Shown here one piece after another: positions 1 through 9,474 of a stretch of 64,000 bases of DNA. The position numbers and the translations under genes were made by a program. The stretch is taken from assembly GCA_907163375.1 (NCBI GenBank), contig CAJQUW010002215.1, positions 930,001-994,000 on the forward strand. The letters run 5' to 3'. Origin of the DNA: Prostheceraeus crozeri. Taxonomy: Eukaryota > Platyhelminthes > Polycladida > Euryleptidae. Positions within the stretch are counted from its first letter, which is position 1, and every line of letters begins with the position of its first letter. The notes under the pieces are model-generated. The model had not been told where the DNA came from. It made no database searches and was given only the letters and a program-made list of their open reading frames with translations.

Positions 1-881
1 CACATCTAAACGAAGACAGATATGAACAAGCCGATTCTTTCAGTGAATTTGTCTCACTCTTAGCTTTCAAACGAGCTATGGCACGACAAAATCCGTCCAC
101 TGGAAGCCAAAATCGAAGCGAGCTGTCCAGAGGGGGGGGGACGTCAGCGAAAATTTTTTCTCTCCGATTGAGCTGGAAATACACCATTTCCATGTAGAAT
201 TTGACGCTGAATCCGAATCTGGCCTCCGTTTTCCCATCCGATGCTTCGTTTTGGCTCTACAGTAGGCAGCCATCGCAAAAGTTCTGACTCTGTCGTTTTT
301 CCGAAAAATGTTGAAAATTTTTTCTCTCCGATTGACTTGAAACTCACCATACAGATAGAGAATTTCACGCTGATTCCAAATCTGAAATCCGTTTTCCAAT
401 CCGATGCTTCGTTTTGAAGCTACAGCCCAAAACGTCCCAAATTCTAACTCTGTCGTTTTTCGCCAATGTTCCAAAATCTTAAATGGCGTCTCACATCTAA
501 ACGAAGACAGATAGGAACAAGCCGATTCTTTCAGTGAATTTGTCTCACTCTTAGCTTTCAAACGAGCTATGGCACGACAAAATCCGTCCACTGGAAGCCA
601 AAATAGAAGCGAGCTGTCCAGAGGGGGGGGACGTCAGCGAAAATTTTTTCTCTCCGATTGACTTGAAACTCACCATATCGATGCAGAATTTCACGCTGAA
701 TCCGAATCTGGCCTCCGTTTTCCCATCCGATGCTTCGTTTGGGCGCTACACATCGAAACGTCCCAAATTTTAACTCTGTTAAAATTTTGAAGAAAAATTT
801 TTTCTTGCCGATTGACCTGGAAATCACACCACAGATGCAGAATTTTACGCTGAATCCGAATCTGGCAGCCATTTCACCATC
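1..881. repeat. Tandem higher-order repeat, ~490-bp unit with ~160-bp subunits
   Basis: The block starting CACATCTAAACGAAGACAG at position 1 recurs at 492, and AGCTGTCCAGAGGGG at 121 recurs at 612, an offset of about 490 bp. Inside each unit the phrase TTTTTTCTCTCCGATTGA recurs at about 154, 318, 644 and 798, so subunits are about 154-164 bp. A poly-G tract followed by ACGTCAGCGA marks each large unit and reappears at about 1001 and 1090. Open frames run through the array on the minus strand, but they are the same repeated peptide in several units and look like a repeat artefact, not a gene. The array may be satellite-like or the subterminal repeats of the THAP-bearing element next to it. Confidence 0.8.
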
Positions 882-967
882 CACGACAACCTAGACGGTC
901 GCCCACGTCAACCTAGACGGTCGCCCACGTCAACCTAGACGGTCGCCAACGTCAACCAGGCGGTCGG
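882..967. repeat. 22-bp minisatellite, about four copies
   Basis: The unit CACGTCAACCTAGACGGTCGCC repeats almost exactly (its first copy has CACGACAACC, the last is degenerate at AACCAGGCGGTCGG). The copies are head to tail with no spacers, so this is a minisatellite and not a CRISPR-like array. It directly follows the ~490-bp repeat block. Confidence 0.85.
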
Positions 968-1179
968 ACCAACTCACTCGAGTCTCACACTCTGTCGTTG
1001 CAGAGGGGGGAGGGGGGAGTCAGCGAACATTTTGTGAACGTGGACCAACCTGGCCGGCACACCACGACAGACTACAACCTCTGTCGTTCCAGAGGGGGGG
1101 GACGTCAGCGATGGCGGCCATCTTGCGCTATCTGGTGTTCGCCGTTTTCTTACTACTCTGGTCGTTGTTTTGGCGGTTG

Positions 1180-1477
1180 AGAGATACGTCAGTAGGTTGG
1201 GAAAAAGCGATGGCAGTGCGTCCTTCTTCAAACGCCGTTTGATGAGCCTTTTTTGACGATATTTGTTGGCATCGGCGCTTTCTTCGACGAAGTCATCTTG
1301 CCGAAAATATAGTGAGCATAATCTACTCGATGCGTTTGGCACAAAGTTCTGTCGTGGTATTCTTCGCAGCCATGCTTCAGTTTTGCTTGGCGATGACGGG
1401 AATTTATGAAGTGTGTATGAGTGCGTTTCACCAGCATATCCCGAACGACATCCGGGATTGCAGCACTTATTCACCAT
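1180..1477 (-). pseudogene. THAP zinc-finger fragment, probably from a P-like or Kolobok-like transposon
   Basis: Read on the minus strand from an ATG at 1477, the frame gives CCNPGC, then a Trp-containing centre, IPRQNF, ASSRLCSLYF and a C-terminal PSLF box. This is the order of a THAP domain (C-x2-4-C, W, C-x2-H, F, P). The expected zinc-binding histidine after the third cysteine is a tyrosine (codon TAT in CSLYF), so the finger is probably inactive. After the domain the frame runs into G-rich repeats. THAP domains occur in host DNA-binding proteins and in P and Kolobok transposases. The repeat context favours a transposon origin, which is inference. Confidence 0.7.
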
Positions 1478-1480
1478 GCC

Positions 1481-2526
1481 CGAAGGATGATAAGTTTCAC
1501 GATTATTCGTCACTATGTAGCTAACAGGGCTATCAGCTGCACTGACAGCACTGATTCAATCCTGCGCCAATCACATTGGCCTCATCTAGTAGCTACGAGG
1601 TGAGGTTGAGCGCGCGTGTCACGTCCTGGCCTGAATAATACAATAGCGACGTCCATGGTCTGATGCATATCCTGAACACGGCGAAGAATGATATAGAGTC
1701 GAATCAACCATTCTCCTGTCATAATTAAGTCTCATTTGACCTCAACAGACCGAAAGCTTACAATAATGGGTCGTTTTTTTAAAAAAAGCGGACATTTCTA
1801 TTGCCCGCAAGAGAGCTCTAGAGTTCAGCGGACAGACTGGCCAAATAGCGGACTGTCCGCTGAAATAGCAGACACCTGGCAACCCTGGATAGGTAGAGTG
1901 GCAATTACTCCGCATTTATTAAATCCCCAATGTGCATACACTTTCGATTATATTAAATGAACTCGAGGGGATATGCTTGGTAATTATTACCAAATGTGAG
2001 ATATGCAAATTTTTGCTGTTTTGCAGAAATTACAACGGAATTGAATGATCATGACAGTAATGCAGAAGGAATTATGGTATTTCGCAGATTCTCATGACTG
2101 CCTTGGAAATTTAATGTTGGTTAAATTAGAAATTCGATGAGTTTCTATTGCTTTCTTGCTCAGCCTGAAGGGTATTTTCTTAAGCGTGATCATATCACAG
2201 GCAACCTGCCAGTGGTATAGCAATAACAGAATCAAAGACAATGATTTCAATTAACTTTGAAAGATGTAAATGGGTCCACATCACTACTCAGATCTAAGAA
2301 ATGAAACATGAATTTAGTGATCGAGTCATAAAGTCATGCTGGTGAAAATTGAATTAAAAACTTGAAATTTCAACCAAGAAAGCACGAATAATACCGCGAC
2401 TTTTTCGTAAAGAATTCCATTATAAAACGGATCATGAAATTCCCTTGACAATCAGCTTGATTTCCGCTTAGTTAGGATGCTTATAAGCAAACATTCATTC
2501 CTTTTGATATCCAACTTGTTTCATAC
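1481..2526. other. Non-coding stretch, nothing firmly assigned
   Basis: No credible gene. Around 1770-1890 there are several GCGGAC/GTCCGC words close together (AGCGGACATTT, AGCGGACAGACTGG, GCGGACTGTCCGCTG), similar in style to the subterminal motif clusters of the hAT elements elsewhere in the window, but I found no paired terminus or target duplication. Confidence 0.4.
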
Positions 2527-2817
2527 CATAGAGTAGGAATATATAGGTAGAGTGTCGACTCAAAATATCTGTAGGTATGTACAGTGAAAATTTTCATATG
2601 AAAAGATTCAGTTTTTGGCGGAGATTACGTTCCCGTTGTCCAAAAAATTATATGAGCACTTTTGAAAAAGTCAAAATTTGCTAATTTATATACTGCCGAG
2701 ATGACTCTCCTACCTACATATCCCTACTCTATGCAGACACTTTTTTGCAAAGATATTTTACACTACTTGTTTATATGCTTTTTTGAGTCGACACTCTACC
2801 TATATCCCTACTCTATG
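2527..2817. mobile_element. MITE with 37-39-bp terminal inverted repeats
   Basis: The left arm at 2527-2565 begins CATAGAGTAGGAATATATAG and ends GTGTCGACTCAAAA. The right arm at 2781-2817 is its reverse complement apart from a 2-bp gap and a substitution. Part of the right arm (CCTACTCTATGC) is repeated internally at about 2709-2735. The TA inside the ends fits a Tc1/mariner-type element, but the outer target duplication is not certain. No coding capacity. Confidence 0.75.
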
Positions 2818-3597
2818 CCTGAACCCATCTTTAGTGATCATTGTTGTATCAATTATCAATCATTTTCGATGATAGTTTATTAAATTTCGCTTGAAGGTGG
2901 ATGCATACGACTTGGCTCCTCGCCTCCTTTGTTTGTATTATATTTCGGGTCTAGCTATGGGCCTGAGTCCGGAGTCCTATAATTTGATTGGACTCCGAGA
3001 CTCCGACTCCCTGGTTTATTAGGAGTACAGCATATATCCTTTGAAAAAACAACACGTTATTCAATTTTCATTCTGTTTGCTGTGTTTAAATATTCACATA
3101 TTTGAATATTATCCCTATCCCTCAGCTGTTAAAAAAGTCTACAATAGTTAGCCACGAGTAACTTTTGAAGGTCGATTATACTCCCTTAAATTTTTGGAGG
3201 CCGCACAGTTTTTGTATCAAATACATTAAGTAAAAGAAATGCTTTAGCTGATTGTCATATTTAGTTCATATTTATGCTGAGGCGACCGGATAAACACACT
3301 ATACTCGAGTTGCATATGTTTTTTATCTGCTCAACTGTAGCCACCGTCAGAGAACCGATCTCATTCCTGCTCTAGAACCACAGAAAATTGAAGCAGTATT
3401 GGGCATCATGTGATCAATAGCATGTGTACTTAACCTTGCGAAAAATTTTTCTGTAATGCATGCTAAGACCTTTAATGTTGGAATTTCAGCAATATTCAGG
3501 CCTCACTTGTCCTGAAATTTCTAAAACTTTCCTGAAATCTGAAGTTTTGTCATGAAAGTCTTGAAGTATGACGATTTTCTTAGTTTTTCCTAATATA
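2818..3597. other. Non-coding stretch between MITE and Tc1 element
   Basis: No gene recognised. At 2960-3025 the words GAGTCC/GGACTC repeat several times in both orientations (GAGTCCGGAGTCC, GGACTCCGAGACTCCGACTCC), resembling one subterminal end of a hAT-type element without a visible partner. Confidence 0.4.
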
Positions 3598-3709
3598 CTG
3601 CCTGACATAAAAAATGCTCCACTCAAATATATGAAAATTATTCCACCACACTCATGAATTATAAGATAGCATTTTATATAAAACAATATATTTGAATAAA
3701 TGGGAGACA

Positions 3710-4261
3710 TTAGTACCGAGCATGTCCTCCCCGCACTGAAATGCAGCTTTGAAGTCTCATCGGCATCGAATCGAAAAGATGATCAAGCCTGTCCTGATCC
3801 AGCAATGACCATTGATCGATGATTCTCTCTGAAAGAGCTGTCAGTGTTGATGGCAAATATTCATATGCATATCTCACTTCGACCAAGTTCATCCCAAGCA
3901 TGTTCGATCAGACAGGTCGGGGGAGCGTGAAGGTCAATGGAGGATGAGAATTCCAGATCTCACTATCGCTGTTGTTACACAATGAGCTCTGCGTGGTCGA
4001 GCGTTGTCATCCTGGAATATGAGGTTGAGTTCATTTACCGTTGGGATGACGATTGGAGATATGATATTCGATAAATATCGCTCTGCGTTCAAGTTCCCAT
4101 TCACAATGACTGCGACAGTTCGACCTCCGTACCAGATACCGTCCCAGATCATCACGCTACCACCTCCATAGCGGTCATGCTCAGATATGCAGCAGTGTGA
4201 ATACCTCTCACCAACCATTCGATGCACTCTAATGCGACCATCGTGAAAATCCAAAGTGAAA
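3710..4261 (-). pseudogene. Tc1 transposase C-terminal catalytic part
   Basis: From 4254 leftward the frame reads DFHDGRIRVHRMVGERY, GGGSVMIWDGI, GNLNAERYL and FQDDNARPRRAH, the known order of the Tc1 catalytic core with its second Asp in the DNARP box. A second piece at 3901-3710 gives the usual C-terminal end (SMPMRLQSCISVRGG). The third catalytic residue region between them is not readable in one frame. It continues the N-terminal half after removal of the 237-bp insertion. Confidence 0.75.
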
Positions 4262-4267
4262 CGGGAT

Positions 4268-4504
4268 GTTGAGAATGTTGATTTCTATGGAAAACTATAA
4301 TGCTATGTTTGCGGTAGTTAGGTGTGGAAGTGTATGTTATGAAATCTATGTCATAATGAGATTGTACAGGTATGTATGTAACTGTGATATGAACATTCAA
4401 AAGTTTGTAATGATCTGCTGAACGACGGACTGGACATGTAAATTGTAGAAAAGACACAACGCAATATATTGTTGATTTTCTAGAATAAAGTGGTGTATTC
4501 AATG
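4268..4504. mobile_element. 237-bp insertion inside the Tc1 transposase, flanked by 6-bp repeats
   Basis: The block separates the WTDES motif from the DFHDGRIRV motif, which are adjacent in Tc1 proteins. CGGGAT stands on both sides (4262-4267 and 4505-4510), and removing the block plus one copy restores the reading frame. This fits a transposon insertion with a 6-bp target duplication. I see no clear inverted ends or coding region, so the family is unknown. Confidence 0.65.
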
Positions 4505-5023
4505 CGGGATTCATCCGTCCACATCACTTGACGCCATTCCTCTGTGCTCCACGACAGATGCTGCTCACACCATTCCACACGCTTTCGCTTGTGTTCGAGA
4601 CCTGCGGAGAAAAAAATTGGCAGTGAAACAATGTCATTGTGTGAAATTCTCGCATTACTTACTTAGAGGAATTCTTACAGCAGGTCGGTATGACCTCAGG
4701 CCCGCTTCTGCTAGACGGCGATATGCTGTTCGTATACTGCATGCAATTCCTGCTGCAGATTTCCAGCTGATGGTCAGTCGAGGAACACTCTTAAAGCGAT
4801 AGCGCTATGCTGAGATAACCAACTTCCTATCGGTAGCATTGTTTGTCAATCTCGGTCTCCCTGATCCTTTCCTTCTTTTAACATTTCCATCATTGTTCCA
4901 TCGACTCCACCACCTGCTCACAGTGGAGTGTGACACATCCAACTTCCGTCCAACAAACCTACAACTCTTTCCACATCGAAGCATTCCAACAGCCATTCCT
5001 TTTACAAACTCTGATTGCGACAT
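4505..5023 (-). pseudogene. Tc1 transposase N-terminal part with a 61-bp intron
   Basis: The start MSQSEFVKGM at 5023 is followed by a helix-turn-helix (VGRKLDVSHSTVSRWWSRW) and the GRPR-type linker (KGSGRPRLT). After an in-frame stop close to 4804 the frame continues with YRRLAEAGLRSYRPAVRIPL. An intron with donor GTAAGT at 4662-4657 and acceptor CCGCAG at 4602 then joins cleanly to EHKRKRVEWCEQHLSW and MWTDES, the first catalytic Asp. Splicing restores the usual Tc1 spacing (RPAVRIPL-S-LEHKRKR). Introns inside Tc1 coding regions are known. The stop and the insertion downstream make this copy inactive. Confidence 0.75.
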
Positions 5024-5173
5024 TTTTGCTTCAAAATTTAGTCAGAAAGAATTGCTTGATAGTGATAAAAGGTCGAATTTGAAATGCATCAACTATGCCA
5101 AACATATCGGCAATGGACAGCTGCTTTATATTAGCATGACAAATTTGATGCATAGACATCCTGGTCAGTGCAG

Positions 5174-5639
5174 TATGAAATAAAAGTCGTCCACTTCCAT
5201 TGAGATTTTCTATATCAAGTGGATCGTTTTTGATGTCATAGAGTATAGTTCAACTGAAACTATCATTTTCTGCGAAAAATGTCTGGTCATGATAAGTGCG
5301 GGTGTCAGGTAGTCATCAGATTTGAGATGAATTTACCGATACACAGAACCAAATATAGTGGAATTAGGCACATTAATGTGAGTGCAGGGATCTGAGCGCC
5401 CCTGGTTTGCCGATCGGTTATAGGAACATGGTTTCAGCTGTCTTTACAAAATTTGAGATAGACCTAATTTGATGTTTAACCAAATTCAGAGATAAAAAAT
5501 CATTGGCAGAAAACTGATGATAGGAATAATATACAGTAATATCAGGCTAAATGGAAATCGGAATTCGTCGCTTGGCATAAATAATCCAAGATACAACTAC
5601 GAGTATTTTGAAAAGTTGATCACGGAAGACGAATTCTAG
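5174..5639. other. Non-coding stretch
   Basis: AT-rich sequence with no recognisable gene, repeat or terminus. Confidence 0.4.
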
Positions 5640-6270
5640 GATACTACTTAGCTTGACAGAAAGGCTTGCGATCGACCACTACACTTGGCGGGGACCATAG
5701 GGATAATGATGCGTTAACTCTTTCGCATAGCAACGCAATACGGTCAACAACTTGTTGTCAAACGATGTGATGTCGCTGGGTGAGGACTCCATAGTATCAA
5801 AAGATTTTCAAGTATGCTATTCGATTATTTGGCTCCGTGACTTCTGTACCTATCACAAAGAAAATGATGCAGTCAATTAACAGAGCACGCTCAGAGTATA
5901 CTCGTCATCTGAAAGATGAAAAAGAGAGAAAGCGCTTTGAAGATGAATTAAAGCGAAAGAGATTAGAGCAAATCAAAAAGAATTTAGCCCATTTACTGGA
6001 ATAGTTGAAGGAACAAGAATCATTTTAATCTCTGCACGAAAGTGAGATGGCTTGTACAAAACAATTGATAGCGGAATCAACATCTAAACTTGACTCTGCA
6101 TTGAAGTCATCTAATCTGACGAACGCTCGAGTTGCGAGTTATGTTATCCGCTGGTAATGATGAGCTGAGTGAAACATGTTTGCAGTTACAAAATATTCGT
6201 GAAACCAAAGAGCAACTCAAAAGGAAAATATTCAACATAGAAAGCGAGTATGAAGACGCGCCTTCCAAAT
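5640..6270 (+). pseudogene. Decayed hAT-type C-terminus with charged coiled coil
   Basis: Around 5780-5810 one frame gives GEDSIVSKDF. After a frame change it reads VTSVPITKKMMQSINRARSE (5849 on), then a Lys/Glu-rich helix (HLKDEKERKRFEDELKRKRL). Further coiled-coil pieces (LQNIRETKEQLKRKIFNIES) follow to about 6255, broken by stops. The layout matches the better kept protein at 39591-40421 (FEVTQALLEKVAKVKQAYEL followed by a charged coil). I infer the same transposase class, in which a hAT dimerisation region is followed by a coiled-coil tail. No termini were found. Confidence 0.55.
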
Positions 6271-6329
6271 AGATTAAAACTTTGTTATAGTGCTGAAAAG
6301 CAAAGTAAACCGACTTTTGGCAATCTCAG

Positions 6330-6402
6330 GTATCTCTGCTCTATCTCGGTTATCCTCTGCCGACTCTCGGATATTCCCAGTTCCCACATCCCGGTATCCC
6401 AC
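6330..6402. repeat. Degenerate TCCCGG-rich sequence flanking the hAT, direct repeat with 9378-9412
   Basis: GGATATTCCCAGTTCCCACA near 6369 resembles GGATTCCCAGTACCCACTGA near 9378, on the other side of the hAT. Both contain ATCCCGG words like the subterminal motif of that hAT. They may be an older, related element or end into which the hAT inserted. Confidence 0.4.
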
Positions 6403-6522
6403 ATTGTTAACACAGGCCTACACATGTGCCTTGTCATGACATATTTACTATTTTACTGAATCCCGTGAGCGAGATCTTTCGGGATTGTGAGTATATAATC
6501 AACACACATATAAGCATGCTGA

Positions 6523-9205
6523 CTAGGGTGTCCAATCCCGAAATCCCGGATCCCGGGATCTTAGAGAATTTTCGGGATTCAAATCCCGGGATTGATAATC
6601 ATGAAATCCCGGGATTCATCGGGATTGGTTTCGTTATTTATCAGTCTTTTTGTTAAGAAATTACATAGAAATCACTACAAAGGAAAAGCAAGACGCACAC
6701 AATATTTCACATTTCTCATTCTAACTGCGTAAATCGGCCACTACTGAAAATATTCGACACGGGAATCATTTTATCCAATCAGAGCGCTGCTATTGTTTAC
6801 AAGAAATGACGAGCACTGCGTTACCTACCTCGTTAATGACTCATTTAGTCAAACTTGTCTGATGCCACAGAGCACCTGGTCTATTTATCTGCGGAACAAT
6901 CTTACGAGTGATGAAGTATTTAACTTTCAAAACGACTGGGCCTTGGAAATATTTCAAACGCGCTGAAAATGGACAGTCTGCACAGTGTACGCTCTGCCCC
7001 AACAATAAAATTATTAATTGCAGCGGAGGTTCTACTAAAGGACTACACACTCACCTCTCGACTGTGCATCAGACCCTTGAATCGTCCACTGAATCCTGCC
7101 CTGCCCCAGAATCCAAGAAGCTGAAACTGCAACAGCAATTGCTCGTTTTTTCATCCGGCGAAGTATCTATGCAGGCGCGACTCGCACGGATGGCTGCATT
7201 GTCGAACATTTCGTTTCGTGTTTTAGCGGAATCTGACGACATTCGAGATCTGTTTAATTTCAGATACGGTATAAATTCTCTACCAAAATCAAGAGTCACA
7301 ATCAGCAAAATCGTTACCGACTTCGCGGCCGGTGTAAGCACCCAAATTATCGAAAGTTTACGGAAACGTAAAGAGAAAAATGCAAAATTTTCACTCTCTT
7401 TCGATGAATGGACATCAGTCAGGGGACGCCGATATATGAATATTAATGTTCACGATTTCGACGAGCAACATGGAAGGACATTTTATAATCTTGCACTCAT
7501 CCGTATCGATGGCTCACTGAACCACTCAGCTTGTCTGAAGCTCATTTGTGATAGGATTGCATTGTACGGACTAGAGCTCGAAACGGATATTATCGCTTTC
7601 TGCACTGACGGGGCAGCCCTCATGGTTCGGGTTGGCAAAGATGCCAAAGTTTTACACCAGCTTTGTTTTTCACATGCACTACATCTAGCTGTTTGTGACG
7701 TAGTGTATAAGAAACCATGTTGTGAAGAGACTACTGGTGAGGCCGCGCTTGTTGAAGGTGAAGATGACTACTCAGATGAACAGTTTGATATTGATGACGA
7801 TTCTTCGACTGCATGTGTAACTGAGTTTAAACCCGTGATCGGGGATTGCATCAAGAAAGTTCGCAAGATTGTAATATTCTTTCATAGGTCTCCTTTGTCG
7901 AATGATAAACTCCAGTTTTTTATTCGAGCCGGAAATGGACAAGAATTACAGCTGATTGGCGATTGTCGCACCCGGTGGAATAGTTTACTCGCCATGTTGG
8001 AGCGTTACGTTGAACTTCATACTTTTGTTCGGCAGGCCTTGATCGCCTTGTCAAAAGAATCTTTTGCTCTGACTGATAAAGAATGCAACACTGTGAGAAA
8101 TGTGTGTACTGCTCTCCAACCTATCAAGACCGCCGTCGACGGGCTGAATAGAAGAGACAGTGATTTAGTCGTTGCCAGTCGTGTCATCGATTTTGTTAAG
8201 ATGAAATTAGAGAAAGCAGCTGAGGAATCTTCGTTCGCCTCCGAACTCTACCAGCGATTGACAGCGAGGATGACTGAGAGAACTCACGTTATGACTCAAG
8301 TGTTACTCTTCCTTGAGTCTGGGGACTTGCAGAACGTTTCTGTGCAACAAATTACCAAGTTTCTCCTTACATTAGTTACGCGCACCAAGTTTACTCTCGA
8401 CATGATCTCCGTCTCTTCAAACTCGGAACAAAACTCGACCGAGGCAGAATCCGCGCCTGCATCAACATTGGTCGAGGAGCTGCAGCGCTTCCTAGATTCA
8501 AAGTCAGCGAATACTTCACTAAATGAGCCCTCCTCCATAGAATCCGTCGTGCGAAAGGAATTGGATCGTTTCTTTACAACAAAGGTCAGAGGTGAGTTCC
8601 TAACATTTGTGACTGGATGGCTTCGTTCCGTGCCACCAACAAGCGTGGAGTGTAAGCGGGCCTTTAACATTGCTGGGACCTTTTCTTCAAAGATAAGAAA
8701 CCGAATCAGCGATCGCACATTAAACGACATGTGCGTTTTGAAGTGGTACTTCAAACAAAGTTTCATAAAAGTATAAATTTGTTAGAATTTCAGTTCCTGC
8801 TATGTTGTTATAGGCCTACTTCGAATCACTTTATTGATCATGTAATTAATCAGTGTTAAAATGAAATAAAATGATAAATTTATGTGCAAGTGCACATGAC
8901 GTGAAAGCTTATTTTTTAATTTGTCTCATCTGGTAAAATAAGGATATAAGAAAGTTTTAACATTCGTAATCATAAATAATGATTTTCAATTGCAGTTAAC
9001 AATTAGTTTTTTAGTAACGTTTGGAGCTGGTACGTCTATATTATCAAAACCAACGTATACAAAGGCAAAATAGTAGGCAAAAAACGCAATCTGCATGAAT
9101 CTGATAATAATTTCTCAATCCCGGGATATCCCGGGATCCCGGGATTGAGAAAATTCGGGATCGTAATCCCGGGATTGATATTTTACTGCGGGATTGGACA
9201 CCCTA
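6523..9205 (+). mobile_element. hAT transposon with intact-looking transposase, TIRs and target duplication
   Basis: The ends are TAGGGTGTCCAATCCCG at 6524 and its exact inverse ending at 9205. The 7-bp sequence ATGCTGA flanks both sides (6516-6522 and 9207-9213), consistent with a slightly blurred 8-bp hAT target duplication. Just inside both ends are many copies of the palindrome ATCCCGGGAT and its halves, probable transposase-binding sites. The transposase frame has no interruption. This is the best candidate for a recently active element in the window. Confidence 0.9.
6911..8776 (+). CDS. hAT family transposase with N-terminal BED zinc finger
   Basis: The frame is uninterrupted for 621 residues from the ATG at 6911 (an in-frame GTG lies one codon upstream). 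Residues ~10-55 form a BED-type finger (W-x-YF, C-x2-C in CTLCP, H-x4-H in HLSTVH). The catalytic core follows: FDEWTSVRG holds the first Asp, FCTDGAAL the second, and CFSHALHLAVCD is the conserved Cys/His helix. An acidic insertion lies near residues 275-305, then RTRWNS. The hAT C-terminal dimerisation region WLRSVPPTSVECKRAFN retains the glutamate of the DDE triad. Length and motif order are normal for hAT transposases. No splice site is needed. Confidence 0.92.
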   Translation: MKYLTFKTTGPWKYFKRAENGQSAQCTLCPNNKIINCSGGSTKGLHTHLSTVHQTLESSTESCPAPESKKLKLQQQLLVFSSGEVSMQARLARMAALSNISFRVLAESDDIRDLFNFRYGINSLPKSRVTISKIVTDFAAGVSTQIIESLRKRKEKNAKFSLSFDEWTSVRGRRYMNINVHDFDEQHGRTFYNLALIRIDGSLNHSACLKLICDRIALYGLELETDIIAFCTDGAALMVRVGKDAKVLHQLCFSHALHLAVCDVVYKKPCCEETTGEAALVEGEDDYSDEQFDIDDDSSTACVTEFKPVIGDCIKKVRKIVIFFHRSPLSNDKLQFFIRAGNGQELQLIGDCRTRWNSLLAMLERYVELHTFVRQALIALSKESFALTDKECNTVRNVCTALQPIKTAVDGLNRRDSDLVVASRVIDFVKMKLEKAAEESSFASELYQRLTARMTERTHVMTQVLLFLESGDLQNVSVQQITKFLLTLVTRTKFTLDMISVSSNSEQNSTEAESAPASTLVEELQRFLDSKSANTSLNEPSSIESVVRKELDRFFTTKVRGEFLTFVTGWLRSVPPTSVECKRAFNIAGTFSSKIRNRISDRTLNDMCVLKWYFKQSFIKV

Positions 9206-9435
9206 AATGCTGAAACAGCTGTATTGAATTAGTATTTGAATATTGAATTACTGATTCAAAGCGAGATATGGAAAAGAATTCGAAAATCTATTCGGTTTCC
9301 ACTATCGAGGCAGTTGAACATTTGTAAATTACTGTCAAAATATCAACTGAATTAATAAATTAATCCTGGGGTTTCAGGATTCCCAGTACCCACTGAATCC
9401 CGGGATTGCAATCCCTACCGGTGTCCCATGCTATT

Positions 9436-9473
9436 AGCATATGCTAATATTATTGCTAATATTAGCATATGCT
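9436..9473. repeat. Perfect 17-bp palindrome with 4-bp loop
   Basis: AGCATATGCTAATATTA (9436-9452), loop TTGC, then TAATATTAGCATATGCT (9457-9473), an exact inverse. The octamer GCTATTAG occurs on both outer sides. It is entirely AT-rich and would form a hairpin or cruciform. It lies between the hAT flank and a LINE fragment. Confidence 0.9.
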
Positions 9474-9474
9474 A

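Larger units (their letters stand above)
3598..5173 (-). mobile_element. Tc1-like DNA transposon, degraded, with internal insertion
   Basis: The minus strand encodes a Tc1-type transposase in pieces. The likely ends are CTGCCTGACA at 3598 and its approximate inverse TCAGTGCAG ending at 5173, each next to a TA. The inverted ends are weak, so the boundaries are approximate. The element carries one 61-bp spliceosomal-type intron and a 237-bp foreign insertion, and its catalytic region is decayed. It lies upstream of NCAPG. Confidence 0.65.

Noticed and set aside
76-884. Minus-strand open frames of 74-171 residues
   Set aside because: They run across the ~490-bp tandem repeat, and the same peptide recurs in each unit. 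No domain, and best explained by the repeat.
882-967. Regular repeats resembling a CRISPR array
   Set aside because: The 22-bp units are directly joined without spacers, and the window is animal DNA.
2960-3025. GAGTCCGGAGTCC cluster as a complete hAT element
   Set aside because: Only one end-like zone is visible, with no inverted partner or duplication.
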